A stretch of DNA of 64,000 nucleotides, taken from contig JAHDYR010000067.1 in the NCBI GenBank assembly GCA_019828565.1, positions 1 to 64,000 of the forward strand, written 5' to 3'. The notes under the pieces are model-generated. The model worked only from the letters and a program-made list of their open reading frames with translations, had not been told where the DNA came from and ran no database searches. Every line of letters starts with the position of its first letter. Within the stretch, counting starts at the first letter, position 1. Positions 1 through 9,555 of the stretch are shown here, in pieces. Source of the stretch: Carpediemonas membranifera. Taxonomy: Eukaryota > Fornicata. Made by a program: the position numbers and the translations under genes.

Positions 1-143
1 GCGGGAACGTATCGTGATACCGCTCGCCGCGCCGCATTCGTCCTGATCTGCAACTGCTCGTCCAATTCGTACAGCTCATCATCGAGTAGCGGCACTAATA
101 ACCCGTCGCTGATGGATGCGTCATCGCGCTCGCTACCACTCAT
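1..143 (-). CDS. 5' part of an unidentified gene cut by the window edge
   Basis: An open frame starts at an ATG complementary to 141-143 and stays open for 47 codons to the window edge. The N-terminus is acidic and rich in Ser and Asp (starts MSGSERDDAS), followed by a leucine- and glutamate-rich stretch containing DELYELDEQLQ that could form a helix. No family is recognised from so short a piece. It lies about 90 nt downstream of the end of the next minus-strand gene, a spacing typical of this window. The call rests only on open frame, plausible start and composition. Confidence 0.4.
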   Translation of the reverse strand, partial: MSGSERDDASISDGLLVPLLDDELYELDEQLQIRTNAARRAVSRYVP

Positions 144-235
144 CGTCGTGTTGTTTCCGACCCAGGATCTGACTCCGTCTTGACGAACTCACGCCGGACA
201 AGACCCCTGTCTAACCGCAAAATTTACACCGCTGC

Positions 236-667
236 CTACTCGAACTCGTCCATATCCTCGAGCAGCTTCTTGGCCCGACGCACGACGGGCTTGTTGGCCT
301 CCTTCTTGGCATCAGACGCCCTCTCGTCGTCATCGATGATCCTGCGCGCGTCAGCGATGACGGCGTCTCTCGCGGCGCCCTTGGACTCCGTGAAGTACTT
401 GCAAGCCATGTCGAAGTAGTTCTTGTTGAGCACGTCCTTCTGGAACATCAGAGCCTGGATACGCTTCTGAGTGCGCTTGTGGAACTTCCAGGTGTTCTCC
501 TTCTCTCTGTTCTTGAGGCTCCACTGCTTGAGATACGTCTTCACGTTCTCCACGGACTCGTCAGTCATGCTGTTCTTCACGAACGACTGCTTCTTCTCAA
601 TGCGGGATGTGCTGCTCTCCCGCTCTTTCCGCTCCTCCTTATCAACCGTCTGCTTGCTGGAGGGCAT
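236..667 (-). CDS. WKF-domain protein, C7orf50-like nucleolar protein
   Basis: A 143-residue basic protein. Residues about 43-110 match the WKF domain: YLKQW near residue 45, the signature W-K-F at 60-62 followed by HKRTQ, and a helical part ending in SKGAARD. The vertebrate member is C7orf50, a small nucleolar protein of poorly known function. The N-terminal 40 residues are Lys/Glu-rich and probably disordered; the C-terminal tail is also charged. Length is in the range of small WKF proteins. An AT-rich GAAATTTA block lies about 40 nt upstream of the ATG, like that seen before other genes here. The domain call is from visible motif residues; a nucleolar location is inferred from the family. 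Confidence 0.7.
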   Translation of the reverse strand: MPSSKQTVDKEERKERESSTSRIEKKQSFVKNSMTDESVENVKTYLKQWSLKNREKENTWKFHKRTQKRIQALMFQKDVLNKNYFDMACKYFTESKGAARDAVIADARRIIDDDERASDAKKEANKPVVRRAKKLLEDMDEFE

Positions 668-913
668 CGCTTGGCTTCTGCTTGCATGAAAAAAAGAATT
701 ATGTGAAATTTATCCCTTCTCGAGGCACGTTGTTGGCATCATCGTGTTTAGCGCCACTTGTTGGCCCAGAAAGAGTCTTTCTTACTGGCATCGGCAGTGG
801 GTCGACTCTCCCTTTCCAGCATTGCTGACCACCATCACTAATCATCTCTCATCCCCAAAACCATCAGCCAGACCAAGAAGAGAGGTTTACCAAATATACA
901 GCGCAGGCTGTGC

Positions 914-2149
914 CTACCTCAACCCGACCTTGTCCTTGAGAGTCGATAGATCACCCTCCACCGTCCCGGACAGCGGCGGCAGAGTAGACCGCCCGATTCC
1001 CTTGCTGCTCGTAGCGCGGGGCCTACCCATCCCCTTCACAGGCGACCCGGGTTCGAACGAGGCCCCGATCCTCTGGCCCGCCCGAGGTCTGGTGTCGCCC
1101 TTCGGGGGCCGGGCGAGTCGGGCGATTGGCTGTGCAGCAGGGCGCTCCTTGTGCTCCACCGGCTTCGATTCAGCTGCCGGCGGGGTGGGCGACAAGGCGG
1201 TCGGCGACGTCGCTGTGATGGCGAGTCGCTCGGGACTCGCCACCTTGTTCTTGAAGTCAGCGATCGTGACGTCTTTCCCGGCCTTAGCAGCCCGCTGTGA
1301 CCCCTTTGTCCGGCCACCCGCCCTGACGGTGACCCCGGCCGAGGGCTGGATCGACTCGAACACCGAGGTTTGTTTCGTAAACGTCCGCACCTCGCGCTCC
1401 TTCTTCTCGCCCTTCTCACGCTCCCGACCACGGTCGCCCTCTCTGCTCTGTCGGACGGACCCACCCCTCGACTTGCGGGAGGGTGGCGAGGGCACAAGGA
1501 CCTCGCCCTCGGTGGCGTTCATGTTCACGTGGAGAGGGCCAGCTGGGCCCTTGTGGCCGGTGACCTGCTGCAGGGTCCCGTCTGCCCCGTATGCCAGGTC
1601 CTTGCCGGTGCCCGGGCCCCGTGTGAGCTGCTTGACACGCTCCTCGCGCTCCTTCTCCTCCTTGGCGCCCCTCTTCCGGCGGTCCTCCTTCGCCCTGATG
1701 TGGGACTCCACGATGCGTCTGGCACCCACAGAGCTCTTGGGCCGGACGAAGAGGGCCTTGGCGCTGCTCACTCGGGCGGCAGGGGATGTTGCCGGCGGTG
1801 GGTGCGCGCGAGGCTGCGCCTGGTGATGATGGGAAGTAGTGCTGGGCTCGGGCTCGGGCTCGGTGATGTCGACGACTGTGACGGGAAGAGTGTTTCCAGC
1901 GAGGACGTCGTTCGGGCAAGAGGCCGGGGGCTGATCCTCTTCGATAACCCAGTTGCTGACGGCCTTAACAGTGCAGTCCACGTCTATTATATCAAGAAGC
2001 GACGACATAAACGTGCTCGCAGTGAAGATTTCCAACTTATCCTGAACAGCATGCTGAAAGAGGATCCTTTCTCCCTGACTAATGATGTGATCCATTACAT
2101 CGGATATTATTGATCGCGTGAAGTGCTTATCCTCGAAATTCTTCACCAT
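914..2149 (-). CDS. 411-residue protein with conserved N-terminus and long disordered basic tail (possibly C2orf81-like)
   Basis: The start is set at the ATG of MVKNFEDKHF (complement of 2147-2149). The frame stays open further upstream, but there it crosses a conserved non-coding 35-mer and lacks a better start. The first 90 residues look folded: helical, then a Trp-acidic-Pro stretch (W-V-I-E-E-D-Q-P-P) and A-G-N-T-L-P-V. That arrangement recalls the conserved block of C2orf81 (DUF4639) proteins, but this is weak. The remaining about 300 residues are low-complexity, rich in Pro, Ser, Lys, Arg and Glu, with a charged KEEKEREERVKQ helix. No enzyme motif is seen. AT-rich GAAAATCG repeats sit just before the ATG. 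Confidence 0.55.
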   Translation of the reverse strand: MVKNFEDKHFTRSIISDVMDHIISQGERILFQHAVQDKLEIFTASTFMSSLLDIIDVDCTVKAVSNWVIEEDQPPASCPNDVLAGNTLPVTVVDITEPEPEPSTTSHHHQAQPRAHPPPATSPAARVSSAKALFVRPKSSVGARRIVESHIRAKEDRRKRGAKEEKEREERVKQLTRGPGTGKDLAYGADGTLQQVTGHKGPAGPLHVNMNATEGEVLVPSPPSRKSRGGSVRQSREGDRGREREKGEKKEREVRTFTKQTSVFESIQPSAGVTVRAGGRTKGSQRAAKAGKDVTIADFKNKVASPERLAITATSPTALSPTPPAAESKPVEHKERPAAQPIARLARPPKGDTRPRAGQRIGASFEPGSPVKGMGRPRATSSKGIGRSTLPPLSGTVEGDLSTLKDKVGLR

Positions 2150-2174
2150 TCGATTTTCGATTTTCGAAGGCGTC

Positions 2175-2209
2175 GTGTGCTGCGCAGGATAAGAATGCTT
2201 GAGTCCAAA
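2175..2209. repeat. conserved 35-bp motif, copy A
   Basis: This 35-bp block begins GTGTGCTGCGCAGGAT and ends TTGAGTCCAAA on the plus strand. It recurs at 4571-4605 with 31 of 35 bases the same, while the flanks are unrelated. It lies 26-60 nt upstream of the minus-strand ATG at 2149. It may be a regulatory element or part of a small RNA gene; the sequence alone does not decide. Confidence 0.5.
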
Positions 2210-2316
2210 ACACACAGTGATCCAAGCAGCATCAGGATCGCAGTGTGGTTCATCATACTCTATCAATCGTGCGCAGCATATCACGCGCGCAGCGCGTGCT
2301 TGCTCAACTGAGCAAG

Positions 2317-3906
2317 TTAATGATAGCGAGGAAGAGCACCTCTCTGGGAGTCGTAGTGGAAAGGAGATTGCTCCATCTGATCTGAAGTTGCATCGAAGGT
2401 ACACCAATGGATGTTCTCGCTGGCGCTCTTATCTCGGTGAGAGAGATTGAGAAGCATGTCTCTCTGCTCGGGATGCCGACGTAGCCGTTCAACGCGCCAT
2501 GGAGCTCCCTCGCACGCGGGATTCTGGCAGAGCATGGTGCGGTGTGTGTGCACCACACGTCTGAAGTGTGCTTTGCAGTATGGGCACACGATGGAAGTGC
2601 GCAATTCGGAGACCATCGTGACACTCACGACGACGTTGTGCCGGAGCATTATGCCAGGAAGTGCTCGAGCAAAGTGGCGGTACGGAGCACAGGAGGGAGT
2701 GCCGGCGGAACCGAACGGTGCAGCCCCATACGCGAATTCCGGGTGAATGGGCTCCGGTGCGCCCGCCGAGATCATCCAGGAGTTGACGTCCAGCCCGGGC
2801 GAAGTGCTTCAGGCGCAGACAGTGATTGGCAAAAGTCGCACGGCGGAAACACTTTCTCGTCCCCTCGTTGATGATCTGAACGATGTTCTCATGGACAAAC
2901 CTAATCGACTGTTTGAGAGCCTCTAGACTCGTCGTTTTGAACGATGCTGCGCTCATATTCACGCGTAAAGTGGGGGTGGCAGTGTAGCCACACTTAGCGA
3001 GTACGCCAGATACACTCTGCCCGTCTGGGCGGCGGATCGTGTAGCCGCCCAGCGACCGAGCATCAGGGTCGAAGCCCATGAGAGCTTGAATGTCCGGGGC
3101 AGGAGTAGCCTCGGCGTCATCCTGACCGAGCCGAGCCCGCTTGTTATTGCTACCCTTTTTGTACGTGGGCCGGTCAGCCACCCGACCGCCACGGTATTTC
3201 TCGCGACCCACCCAAACCGTCACAGCAGCAGAGACCCCGTCTGTCTTCACAGAGAGCACTCTGCGGAGTTTGGTGATGTCGCCGTGATCACGCTCGTGTT
3301 CAGCCACCTGCTCGTCGGTCAAATTCTTGGTTGCTGACCAATTCACGTGCACACGCAGGCGCCTCTTCATCGCTGGGGTGAGCGCTGTTACTCCGCGCTC
3401 GAGGGTCATGAACCCAGGCTTGACCGGTGCCATCGGCACGAACGGAATGAGCTTCGGCTCTGGCAGGGCCTGACTGAGCTCGAGGTTCACGGCACGAGTG
3501 AGTGTGACCAGCTTGGTTACTGCAGCACTCATGCGCGTGACGCACGACAGCACGCCGACGAGGGCCTCGGCCACGGTACCAGTGCGACCCACCCGTTGCC
3601 CCTCGGGCGATGCATGTATGTGGGATGATACATGCCATGATCGGCGGCTATGGCGGCAACCTCAGTGTCGAGCTCGCTTAGGGTGTCGAGAAAATCCTGT
3701 CGAACACCCGGCTGATCATGGAGGAGCGGACGCACCCGTTCTAATCCAGCACGAAGACGGGTCAGGTACCCGGGTGACGCGCGCGAGAGCCTGACCCGGG
3801 TGGCTGTGGAGTACTCACCCAACCAGCTCTGAAATGGCGCTGCAATTCCAACGTAGGCTTCCCTGAAGTCCCGGACGAGTGGGGTTATGTCAGGGTCCCT
3901 CCACAT
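2317..3906 (-). CDS. frame-interrupted unknown gene with zinc-ribbon-like C-terminus
   Basis: Three consecutive minus-strand frames look coding but do not join cleanly. 3906 to about 3600 begins MWRDPDITPLVRDF. About 3590 to 2830 contains PKLIPFVPMAPVKPG and KQSIRFVHENIVQII. About 2800 to 2317 contains the pairs C-P-Y-C and C-Q-N-P-A-C, spaced like a zinc ribbon. Between them I could not find an intron with the GTNNGT and YACNCAG ends used elsewhere in this window. The gene may therefore carry single-base indels, use atypical introns, or be decaying. No family is recognised; a Mediator subunit 27-like reading was tried and did not convince. The coordinates bracket all three pieces rather than a finished model. 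Confidence 0.4.
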
Positions 3907-4210
3907 CGCCAGGTCGCCAATCTACCTGCACCGATCCGCTGCCTTTGTCTTCGACCTTTTGCTGAGCAATGCTGACGATCTGCTTGAGGACCTCCTGGTC
4001 GACCAGGTTGACCGTCCTCGGTGGGGTCAACGCGTGCGCAGATGCAGAGACGCACGCAAGCAGGCAAGTGAATGTGTACTTAGCCTGCGTGAAAGAACGC
4101 ATGCCGGGTTCAAGGTTTCCTCACCGCGGCGCGTTGTTATCGCCTCCGCCGTTAATCTCGCCAATGGCCTTGTTAACGGAAGCCTTCACCGTGTATATCT
4201 TGGAAGGCAT
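3890..4210 (-). CDS. possible 5' exon(s) of the broken unknown gene, or a separate short gene
   Basis: A plausible N-terminus starts at the ATG complementary to 4208-4210 (MPSKIYTVKASVNKAIGEI) and stops after about 29 codons. A second open stretch contains VNLVDQEVLKQIVSIAQQK and ends at 3890. A GTGAGG donor at 4124 and a TTTCACGCAG acceptor at 4085 would remove 40 nt, but the resulting frame does not continue. The second stretch overlaps the next frame (ATG at 3906) by a few bases on the same strand. That argues all pieces belong to one gene whose frame is broken in this assembly. Product unknown. Confidence 0.3.
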
Positions 4211-4570
4211 CGGAGTATATTGAGCTGCCTGCATCGATCATTTCTTTTCAGGGTTCATCAGCTGGCAGCATCCCTCAAAACACAAGAAACCAGCATCATA
4301 CAACACAAAGCGTCTTTGCTGCTAGTTACAACCGCTTTCCACCACTAGTGTCTCTCACAACAGACGAAGATGACGAAGACGACATGAGCTTCAGACGCCG
4401 GCAATGGACGACAGATGAGCGCGTAACAGACGAGCACAGACGCGAAAGAAGGCAGCAGCGTTCAACACAGACGATGGACGACAGACGACGCATCTTTTCG
4501 TGCAGACCGACGACTGAAAGCACGACAGACCGATGACACAGACGAGGGCTGAAGTGGGTGAGTGGAGGTA

Positions 4571-4605
4571 GTGTGCTGCGCAGGATTAGAATTGTTGAGT
4601 CTAAA
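4571..4605. repeat. conserved 35-bp motif, copy B
   Basis: Second copy of the 35-bp block at 2175-2209, in the same orientation. It differs at four positions, all in the second half. It sits in an otherwise gene-free stretch about 360 nt upstream of the ATG at 4210, so a fixed promoter distance is not supported. Confidence 0.5.
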
Positions 4606-5091
4606 CGCCGACGCCCTCATGTCCGCTACCCTTCTGGTGTACGACAGGTGGGCCGTCAGACTGAACCTGTTCAGTCCTCTGGAGTTCATCCCAGGGGGGT
4701 CGACAGCTTAAGTCACCTTTACATGAATCCTCCACATAAACCTCTAAATACCACACGTCGTTTGACATAAAGTGCAACTCCCAATGACTGTTGCGGAAGC
4801 CGGCAGAGTAGGATGTGGTATGCGAGAGGAGCAGAGAAATACAAGACGATTTACGTATTTAATCAGTACTGTAAAAACATATAGACCATCAGCGGGCTCT
4901 GCGCGCGTCCGAGGACGCATGCTGCCGCTGTGGCCGGGCGCTGGGGTCCGCCGGTCTCATCGCTTCGTGTCTCTTGGTCCGGCCCCTTTATGGTGCAACT
5001 GGAATTCTGAGATTGGGAAGATTGGGAAGAAGTGACGATGGCAATATGACCGAAAACTGGAAACAGATGATGTTGTTATTGAAGTATATCA

Positions 5092-5109
5092 CTCCTATGG
5101 TGATAGGAG
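5092..5109. other. short perfect hairpin
   Basis: Arms CTCCTAT (5092-5098) and ATAGGAG (5103-5109) pair perfectly around the 4-base loop GGTG. It lies in gene-free DNA with no recognised gene on either side, so a role as terminator or RNA structure is only a possibility. Confidence 0.3.
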
Positions 5110-5693
5110 GTCTAGAAACATGGTGTATCCTGTGTAAAAGAAGAATGATGGCCCTAAGTTAACTATGACGCTACTGCCGCATACACCGGTAAGTTCTAAG
5201 CCGTATAAAATCATCATAGGAAGCCGTTAGGTACTAACTGAAAGAATTGCTGTTTTCATCGCATTGCTAGTTTGGTGCGGCAGGTGACAAACCCACTCTC
5301 GGCAAAAATGGCAAAATGAAGATGGCAGGATCTGAAACAATAGCCGGTTCACCGAAGTCCTAGCCGGCTCCTATAGTGTCCCAAGCCTTTATTTCACTCA
5401 TCCAGACGACTTTACTCATGGGGAATCCCCTCGGGGGTAGACCTGGGCCATACCGATAAGCGCCTTGCCGTGACATAGGTCAACCCGAGCCCGGTTAAAA
5501 CTGCAGCACTGCAGATTAGCCGTCAGTCGCCGCACTAGTGTAGTGTTTGCTTCACGGGCGATGTCATGCATCGTCCCGGTCCACCTGGACAGCGTCTGGG
5601 CGATGTCGGCTGGGGCTATGGGGGTCTGGGGCGAGCTCGGGCAGCATGGGCGGGACTCGGCGCCGGGGCTGGATCAGCTGGGCTGGCGAGGCG

Positions 5694-6887
5694 CATATGG
5701 CAAATCTGGCAATTCGGACAGTTCGGACGAAAATGACCCCCCATAGGTGACTCACAGATGGGGCTCCACGCCGCGGGCTTGCCCTCCCGCATACACTCGC
5801 CGACCGCCAGCAGCTGCTGGGTCGTCCAAGTGTATCATCTAGGCTCAATGTCCTAGGTCCATTTGATGTCGCGCGGCAGTCTCACACCGCCCGCGCGCTC
5901 CTAGCAAGAAGCCGGGTTCCGCGCCGTACAAAGTGGCGCGGATGTCCGGTGTGCAGTAAGTGGGCCAGAGGCCAATGCAATACCACGGGTCCGAAGACGC
6001 CGTGGCGCACAGCTAGTATTTTGAAATCATTAGATGGTGGTGGTCTTATCTTGTGCCGCTCCATGGTCCCGTCGGCGCACCTGATTGATGTTGTTTAGTT
6101 CGGCGCGAAGAAGTGACCGAAACTGAGAGAGCGAACGCGAGGAATCGTGATCTAGACGTGACAAAATGAGCATCCTACACAGATATAGCAGCAGAGGTGC
6201 TTGGAGAGCGATTATTCAAGCACGCGAAGGAGTGTGTGAAAAAAAGATGGCGTATTCTGCACAACCATCTCGATGACGGCAGACGTTGCGTCCAAGGCTG
6301 TTAGTGGGGCACTCGCACTATATCCAGGCCTAGTTGATGGGGTTATGCCATTGGGTGCGGGCTGACGGTGGATCGAGTCAAACTGAGTCGTCATTTTCGA
6401 TGACTCCAGAAATTATGGTTGGGAGTTTAAAAAGTACCGACGGGTCAGCCATCATGTATGAGCTTCTCTTATGGTGCAATGGCGTGAGTTTCAGTCATCA
6501 CCAACCTCTACTCGTCATGTTCGATGTCCGCCGAGATCGAAGATCGGATCGACTCCAAACGCATACTGCCAGTGTGCGCCCGCTGATAATGGCCCGGATC
6601 CAGATGTTAGAGGGCTATACAGGCATTATGGCAGAGCGACAGCGATTCGATGGTAGTAGTCGAGGTGACGGCATCGCTCAGCTTCGGACCCGCAGTCTCG
6701 GGACGATTTCGAAAGTCAGGTAACATGTCACCAACTAAATTGATGGCCGATATAGCTTCAGAATGGGCTCTAAAGCATGCATGCACGCACCATTTTGAGT
6801 GATGGAGTCTGGGATGACATGGGGTCAAACCGACCCAGACCGATTTTGCTGTGTGCCAAAGAGCCGGCCTCCCGGCCTGCCCTTGCA
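5694..6887. repeat. 1.2 kb dispersed repeat, copy 1 (full length)
   Basis: A block of 1194 bp matching 20540-21735 almost base for base. It begins CATATGGCAAATCTGGCA and ends GGCCTGCCCTTGCA. Near the right end is a small GCCGG/CCGGC stem. No transposase, reverse transcriptase or long conserved frame is seen, and no terminal inverted repeat or target-site duplication is obvious. It is read as a non-autonomous mobile element or a segmental duplicate. The longest frames inside it (60 and 129 codons) have no recognisable motif. Confidence 0.85.
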
Positions 6888-7141
6888 CTCAAGTTTATGT
6901 CCGTCCTGGGCGGGGGGCCTCGAGGGCCCTCATTGACCACGAAGCACAACCATCAGCATCGTTTCCATCACAATATTATCACCCATTATAAAAAGCGCGA
7001 ATCCTCAACCTCGAAAACGCCGCACTCAACCCTCCCCTCCCCCGACCTGCCGCCACGAGGCAGGGCCAAACGGCTAGCGCTCCGGCACATACCGTTAGCT
7101 GAATCGTGGCACTGCAACATGTTACATACAATTGAGTAAAT

Positions 7142-8140
7142 TCATAAACAATCCGCCCTATTTATCTTAAACTCATCGAGCGGCACCATGACACGCCCAT
7201 GGAACGACACGCCCCGCCTCAACCTCGGCACACAAATGTGCGAGGACTGTGGAATCTGATCCACCACTACAATCCTGTCATCCACCAGTTTTGAATCAGT
7301 CAAAATAGCCTGGTCGAAACCACACCAGTACACAACCGCCCCTGGTCCAAAGAGATTGCAATAGGACTGGAGTTGTTCAAAGTTGGACAGATGCTTTGAA
7401 ACAGTGCCGAACATTGCTTTGGAATCTATCCAGTGTATTGTGGCGCCTCTGATTACGATTGGGGTTAGCAAGAGAACGTCTGGAGTCCTATACGTGTCCC
7501 GCATCCTTGAAAGCTCATTTTCAGTCGCAAAGTGTGCTCCCATGTTTGTCAACGTCTGCTGGAGCCTGTATTCGCCGATTAGCCCGTGGTATCGCCCAGC
7601 TTGGGTCGACCGGTGTGAACAGTTGAAGTCGACCTCCTCGGCCTGCTCCAGCGCTTTGCGTACCACTGAGCCGTCTGCTACATCGTCTAGTACCCCTGGG
7701 CTTCGTCGTACTTTCATGGTCAGACTCTTGAGCACAGCGCGAGACGCCATGTCGGATGATGCTTTCATTCCAAACGCTTCGGGTGTGGTTGACATTATTA
7801 GCGACTCTAGAGCAAAGGTAGCGATTCTACAGGCTGGGAAGTTGGCTCCGCGGGACAGATCGAGGATGCTTGTGTTGTGGACGAGGTTCTTAAGGTAGAG
7901 ATGGCGTTTCTTTCGATGGCGCCATGTGTTTTTGATAACCTCATTGGTCATTACACCGCCTTGTATGCTCCGAATGATCCTCCATGAGACATACGGGTAT
8001 TCGGAGAAGAAATCGCTCTGTAGCAGTGGGGTGAATGGATCAACTTGGCAAAGGGACTGTTCAAGGTAGCTTACGAACTGGTGATCGATTTCGAAGGCCT
8101 GTAAAGGGACAAGAGCTGATTTGGACTGCATGTCGCTCAT
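7142..8140 (-). CDS. CDIN1: CDIN1 (C15orf41)-like TPD-domain nuclease
   Basis: A 332-residue protein whose C-terminal half matches the TPD domain of CDAN1-interacting nuclease 1. Visible are G-L-I-G-E at about 186-190, the name-giving T-P-D at 219-221, I-H-W-I-D-S-K-A at 235-242 and a following FGPGAVVYWCGF. Glu190, Asp221 and the D-S-K triplet (239-241) fit a PD-(D/E)xK nuclease core. The N-terminal half is helical and less conserved. In animals CDIN1 partners codanin-1 and is linked to chromatin and histone supply in erythroid cells; the protist role is unknown. Length is close to the human protein. It is transcribed away from the gene at 8303, with about 160 bp between the starts. Confidence 0.85.
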   Translation of the reverse strand: MSDMQSKSALVPLQAFEIDHQFVSYLEQSLCQVDPFTPLLQSDFFSEYPYVSWRIIRSIQGGVMTNEVIKNTWRHRKKRHLYLKNLVHNTSILDLSRGANFPACRIATFALESLIMSTTPEAFGMKASSDMASRAVLKSLTMKVRRSPGVLDDVADGSVVRKALEQAEEVDFNCSHRSTQAGRYHGLIGEYRLQQTLTNMGAHFATENELSRMRDTYRTPDVLLLTPIVIRGATIHWIDSKAMFGTVSKHLSNFEQLQSYCNLFGPGAVVYWCGFDQAILTDSKLVDDRIVVVDQIPQSSHICVPRLRRGVSFHGRVMVPLDEFKINRADCL

Positions 8141-8302
8141 GCCCGGTGACTATTCGATTGTTGTTGAGATGTCAACATTTCAACTCGGGAAAACTCTCAG
8201 GTGACCCAGGCTGGCCACGATGCCTCCAATGCGCGCGTACATCTCTCCTACAGAGGCGCTATTCGCGGGGAAAATTTTGCTGGCACACGACGCGCTGAAA
8301 CC

Positions 8303-8944
8303 ATGCCGCTGGTCAAAAAGCCGAGAACCGCGTCAGCTAGCGCGCAAAAGAGCGCAAATGTACAAGAAACTAGAGCTGCGCCATCTACTGCGCGCACAAA
8401 GACATACTCCATCGGAGAGCGCCACATGGCGCAAGCACAGGCCCATCTCGACAGATTCAAGTCCATAAGACAGAAAACTGTGATTGAGCCGGTTAAAAGC
8501 GTTCCATATACCACAAACCTGGCCCCACAGCAGCCAGAGCAACCAGAACAGCCAGCAGTGCCAGTGAAGCCAACGCCAGAGCCGAGCACTGGCGCCCCCG
8601 CGGAGCCGCAGCCTGCTTCCCAACAGGAGAGCGCCCCAGCAGAAGAAGGGACGTATACATCCACAGCCATCACCGTGGCCTCCTCGCCTATTCTCCAAAC
8701 ACTTGTCTCATCCGTCAACGCCCTCAGAGCAGACGTCGACAGCATGGCCCAGCAAATAGGCGCCCTGCAGACCAGACGCCAGGAGCTTGAGGAAACGATA
8801 GCGGACAGGCCAGCGGTGAGTGTCGACCCGCTAATTGCCCAGATCGAGGAGCTCTCGAAGACGAGGACGGAGGACAGCGGCAAGGTCACCGAGTTCCTGG
8901 AGGAGATGAGGGCGATGCTGGCAATGGCAGGGTTGGGCCAGTGA
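8303..8944 (+). CDS. unrecognised 213-residue protein with proline-rich middle and coiled-coil C-terminus
   Basis: The start is the ATG of MPLVKKPRTASASAQ at 8303; an AAAATTTT element lies 23-32 nt upstream, as before other genes here. Residues 1-60 are basic and Ser/Thr-rich. About 75-115 is a Pro/Gln/Glu low-complexity segment. About 125-205 has heptad-like leucines (SSVNALRADVDSMAQQIGAL) predicting a coiled coil. No family is recognised. The pattern (basic tail, disordered linker, coiled coil) fits a small cytoskeletal or chromatin adaptor, but that is a guess. Confidence 0.6.
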   Translation: MPLVKKPRTASASAQKSANVQETRAAPSTARTKTYSIGERHMAQAQAHLDRFKSIRQKTVIEPVKSVPYTTNLAPQQPEQPEQPAVPVKPTPEPSTGAPAEPQPASQQESAPAEEGTYTSTAITVASSPILQTLVSSVNALRADVDSMAQQIGALQTRRQELEETIADRPAVSVDPLIAQIEELSKTRTEDSGKVTEFLEEMRAMLAMAGLGQ

Positions 8945-9555
8945 GAGAGGGTAGGTCTTATATATATAAATTCTGATCAAATAAAGGTGCAGGCTAAGCA
9001 ACAGTTCCTGATGCTCTGAATGTTGATCATCGGGACAAGAGTGCTGCAGAGAACATCCTGTGGCGTTCTCTTGCCACGGAAGATGAGCTCAGTGGCTCTC
9101 CGTTCAGTCGCACCTCGATCTCACGTCTTCAAACACCATTCCAGTATCATCAATTGGCTAACCGCCACCATTCGTCTGCTGACGGATGATATTGTACAGT
9201 TTGGCACTTTGATCGTTCCTTTCAGGCCCTATCTGGGAGGTTCGAAAAATGTGTTTAGACTGCGCAACTGATGCGGGGCTTTACATAATCCGCGTACCGC
9301 GTATTAGCGTACGCGGACCCTAGGGGGGGCCGGGGGGACCACTAATTTTCCTTAAATTCTGACTCATGTCCTTAAAATGCGGGGACGACAATGACGACAA
9401 TACCTTTTAAGCCTACAGAGCATGTCTCTTGGTCTCGAACACCCTTTGCGCCGCCCTTTCATATTGATATCTCGGACGGTTCTGCTTCTTGCGCTTCTTG
9501 GGGGCCATGCTCTCCACCAAACTCGTGATCCTTTACCTATTAAACACATCCACCC
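8945..9555. other. gene-free gap with a 9-bp inverted repeat
   Basis: No coding frame is supported between the convergent ends at 8944 and 9556. The region is AT-richer just after 8944 (TATATATAAA) and then mixed. A perfect inverted repeat lies at 9289-9317, with arms TCCGCGTAC and GTACGCGGA and an 11-base loop. It is followed by a G-rich run near 9323-9340. These could serve 3'-end formation of either flanking gene. Confidence 0.5.

Larger units (their letters stand above)
4211..5693. other. 1.5 kb without a supported gene
   Basis: No frame here has convincing protein character. The stretch 4355-4520 is low-complexity, dominated by GACGA/ACAGACGA-like repeats. The second copy of the 35-bp motif is at 4571-4605. 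A short perfect hairpin (7-bp arms CTCCTAT and ATAGGAG, 4-base loop) lies at 5092-5109. From about 5280 to the repeat at 5694 the sequence is GC-rich and could be decayed gene or structured RNA, but I recognise nothing in it. Confidence 0.6.

Noticed and set aside
744-2113. Plus-strand frames of 250-360 codons opposite the basic tail gene
   Set aside because: GC-rich antisense reading of a low-complexity protein; no motif, no start element.
2489-3592. Mediator subunit 27 identity for the broken gene
   Set aside because: Only a Cys-pair pattern is shared; the helical body and C-terminal W/R/H residues of MED27 are not found.
5900-6723. 60- and 129-codon frames inside the 1.2 kb repeat as element genes
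   Set aside because: Copies are nearly identical at DNA level, so conservation of the frames says nothing, and the 129-codon frame is cut in copy 2. No motif is present.
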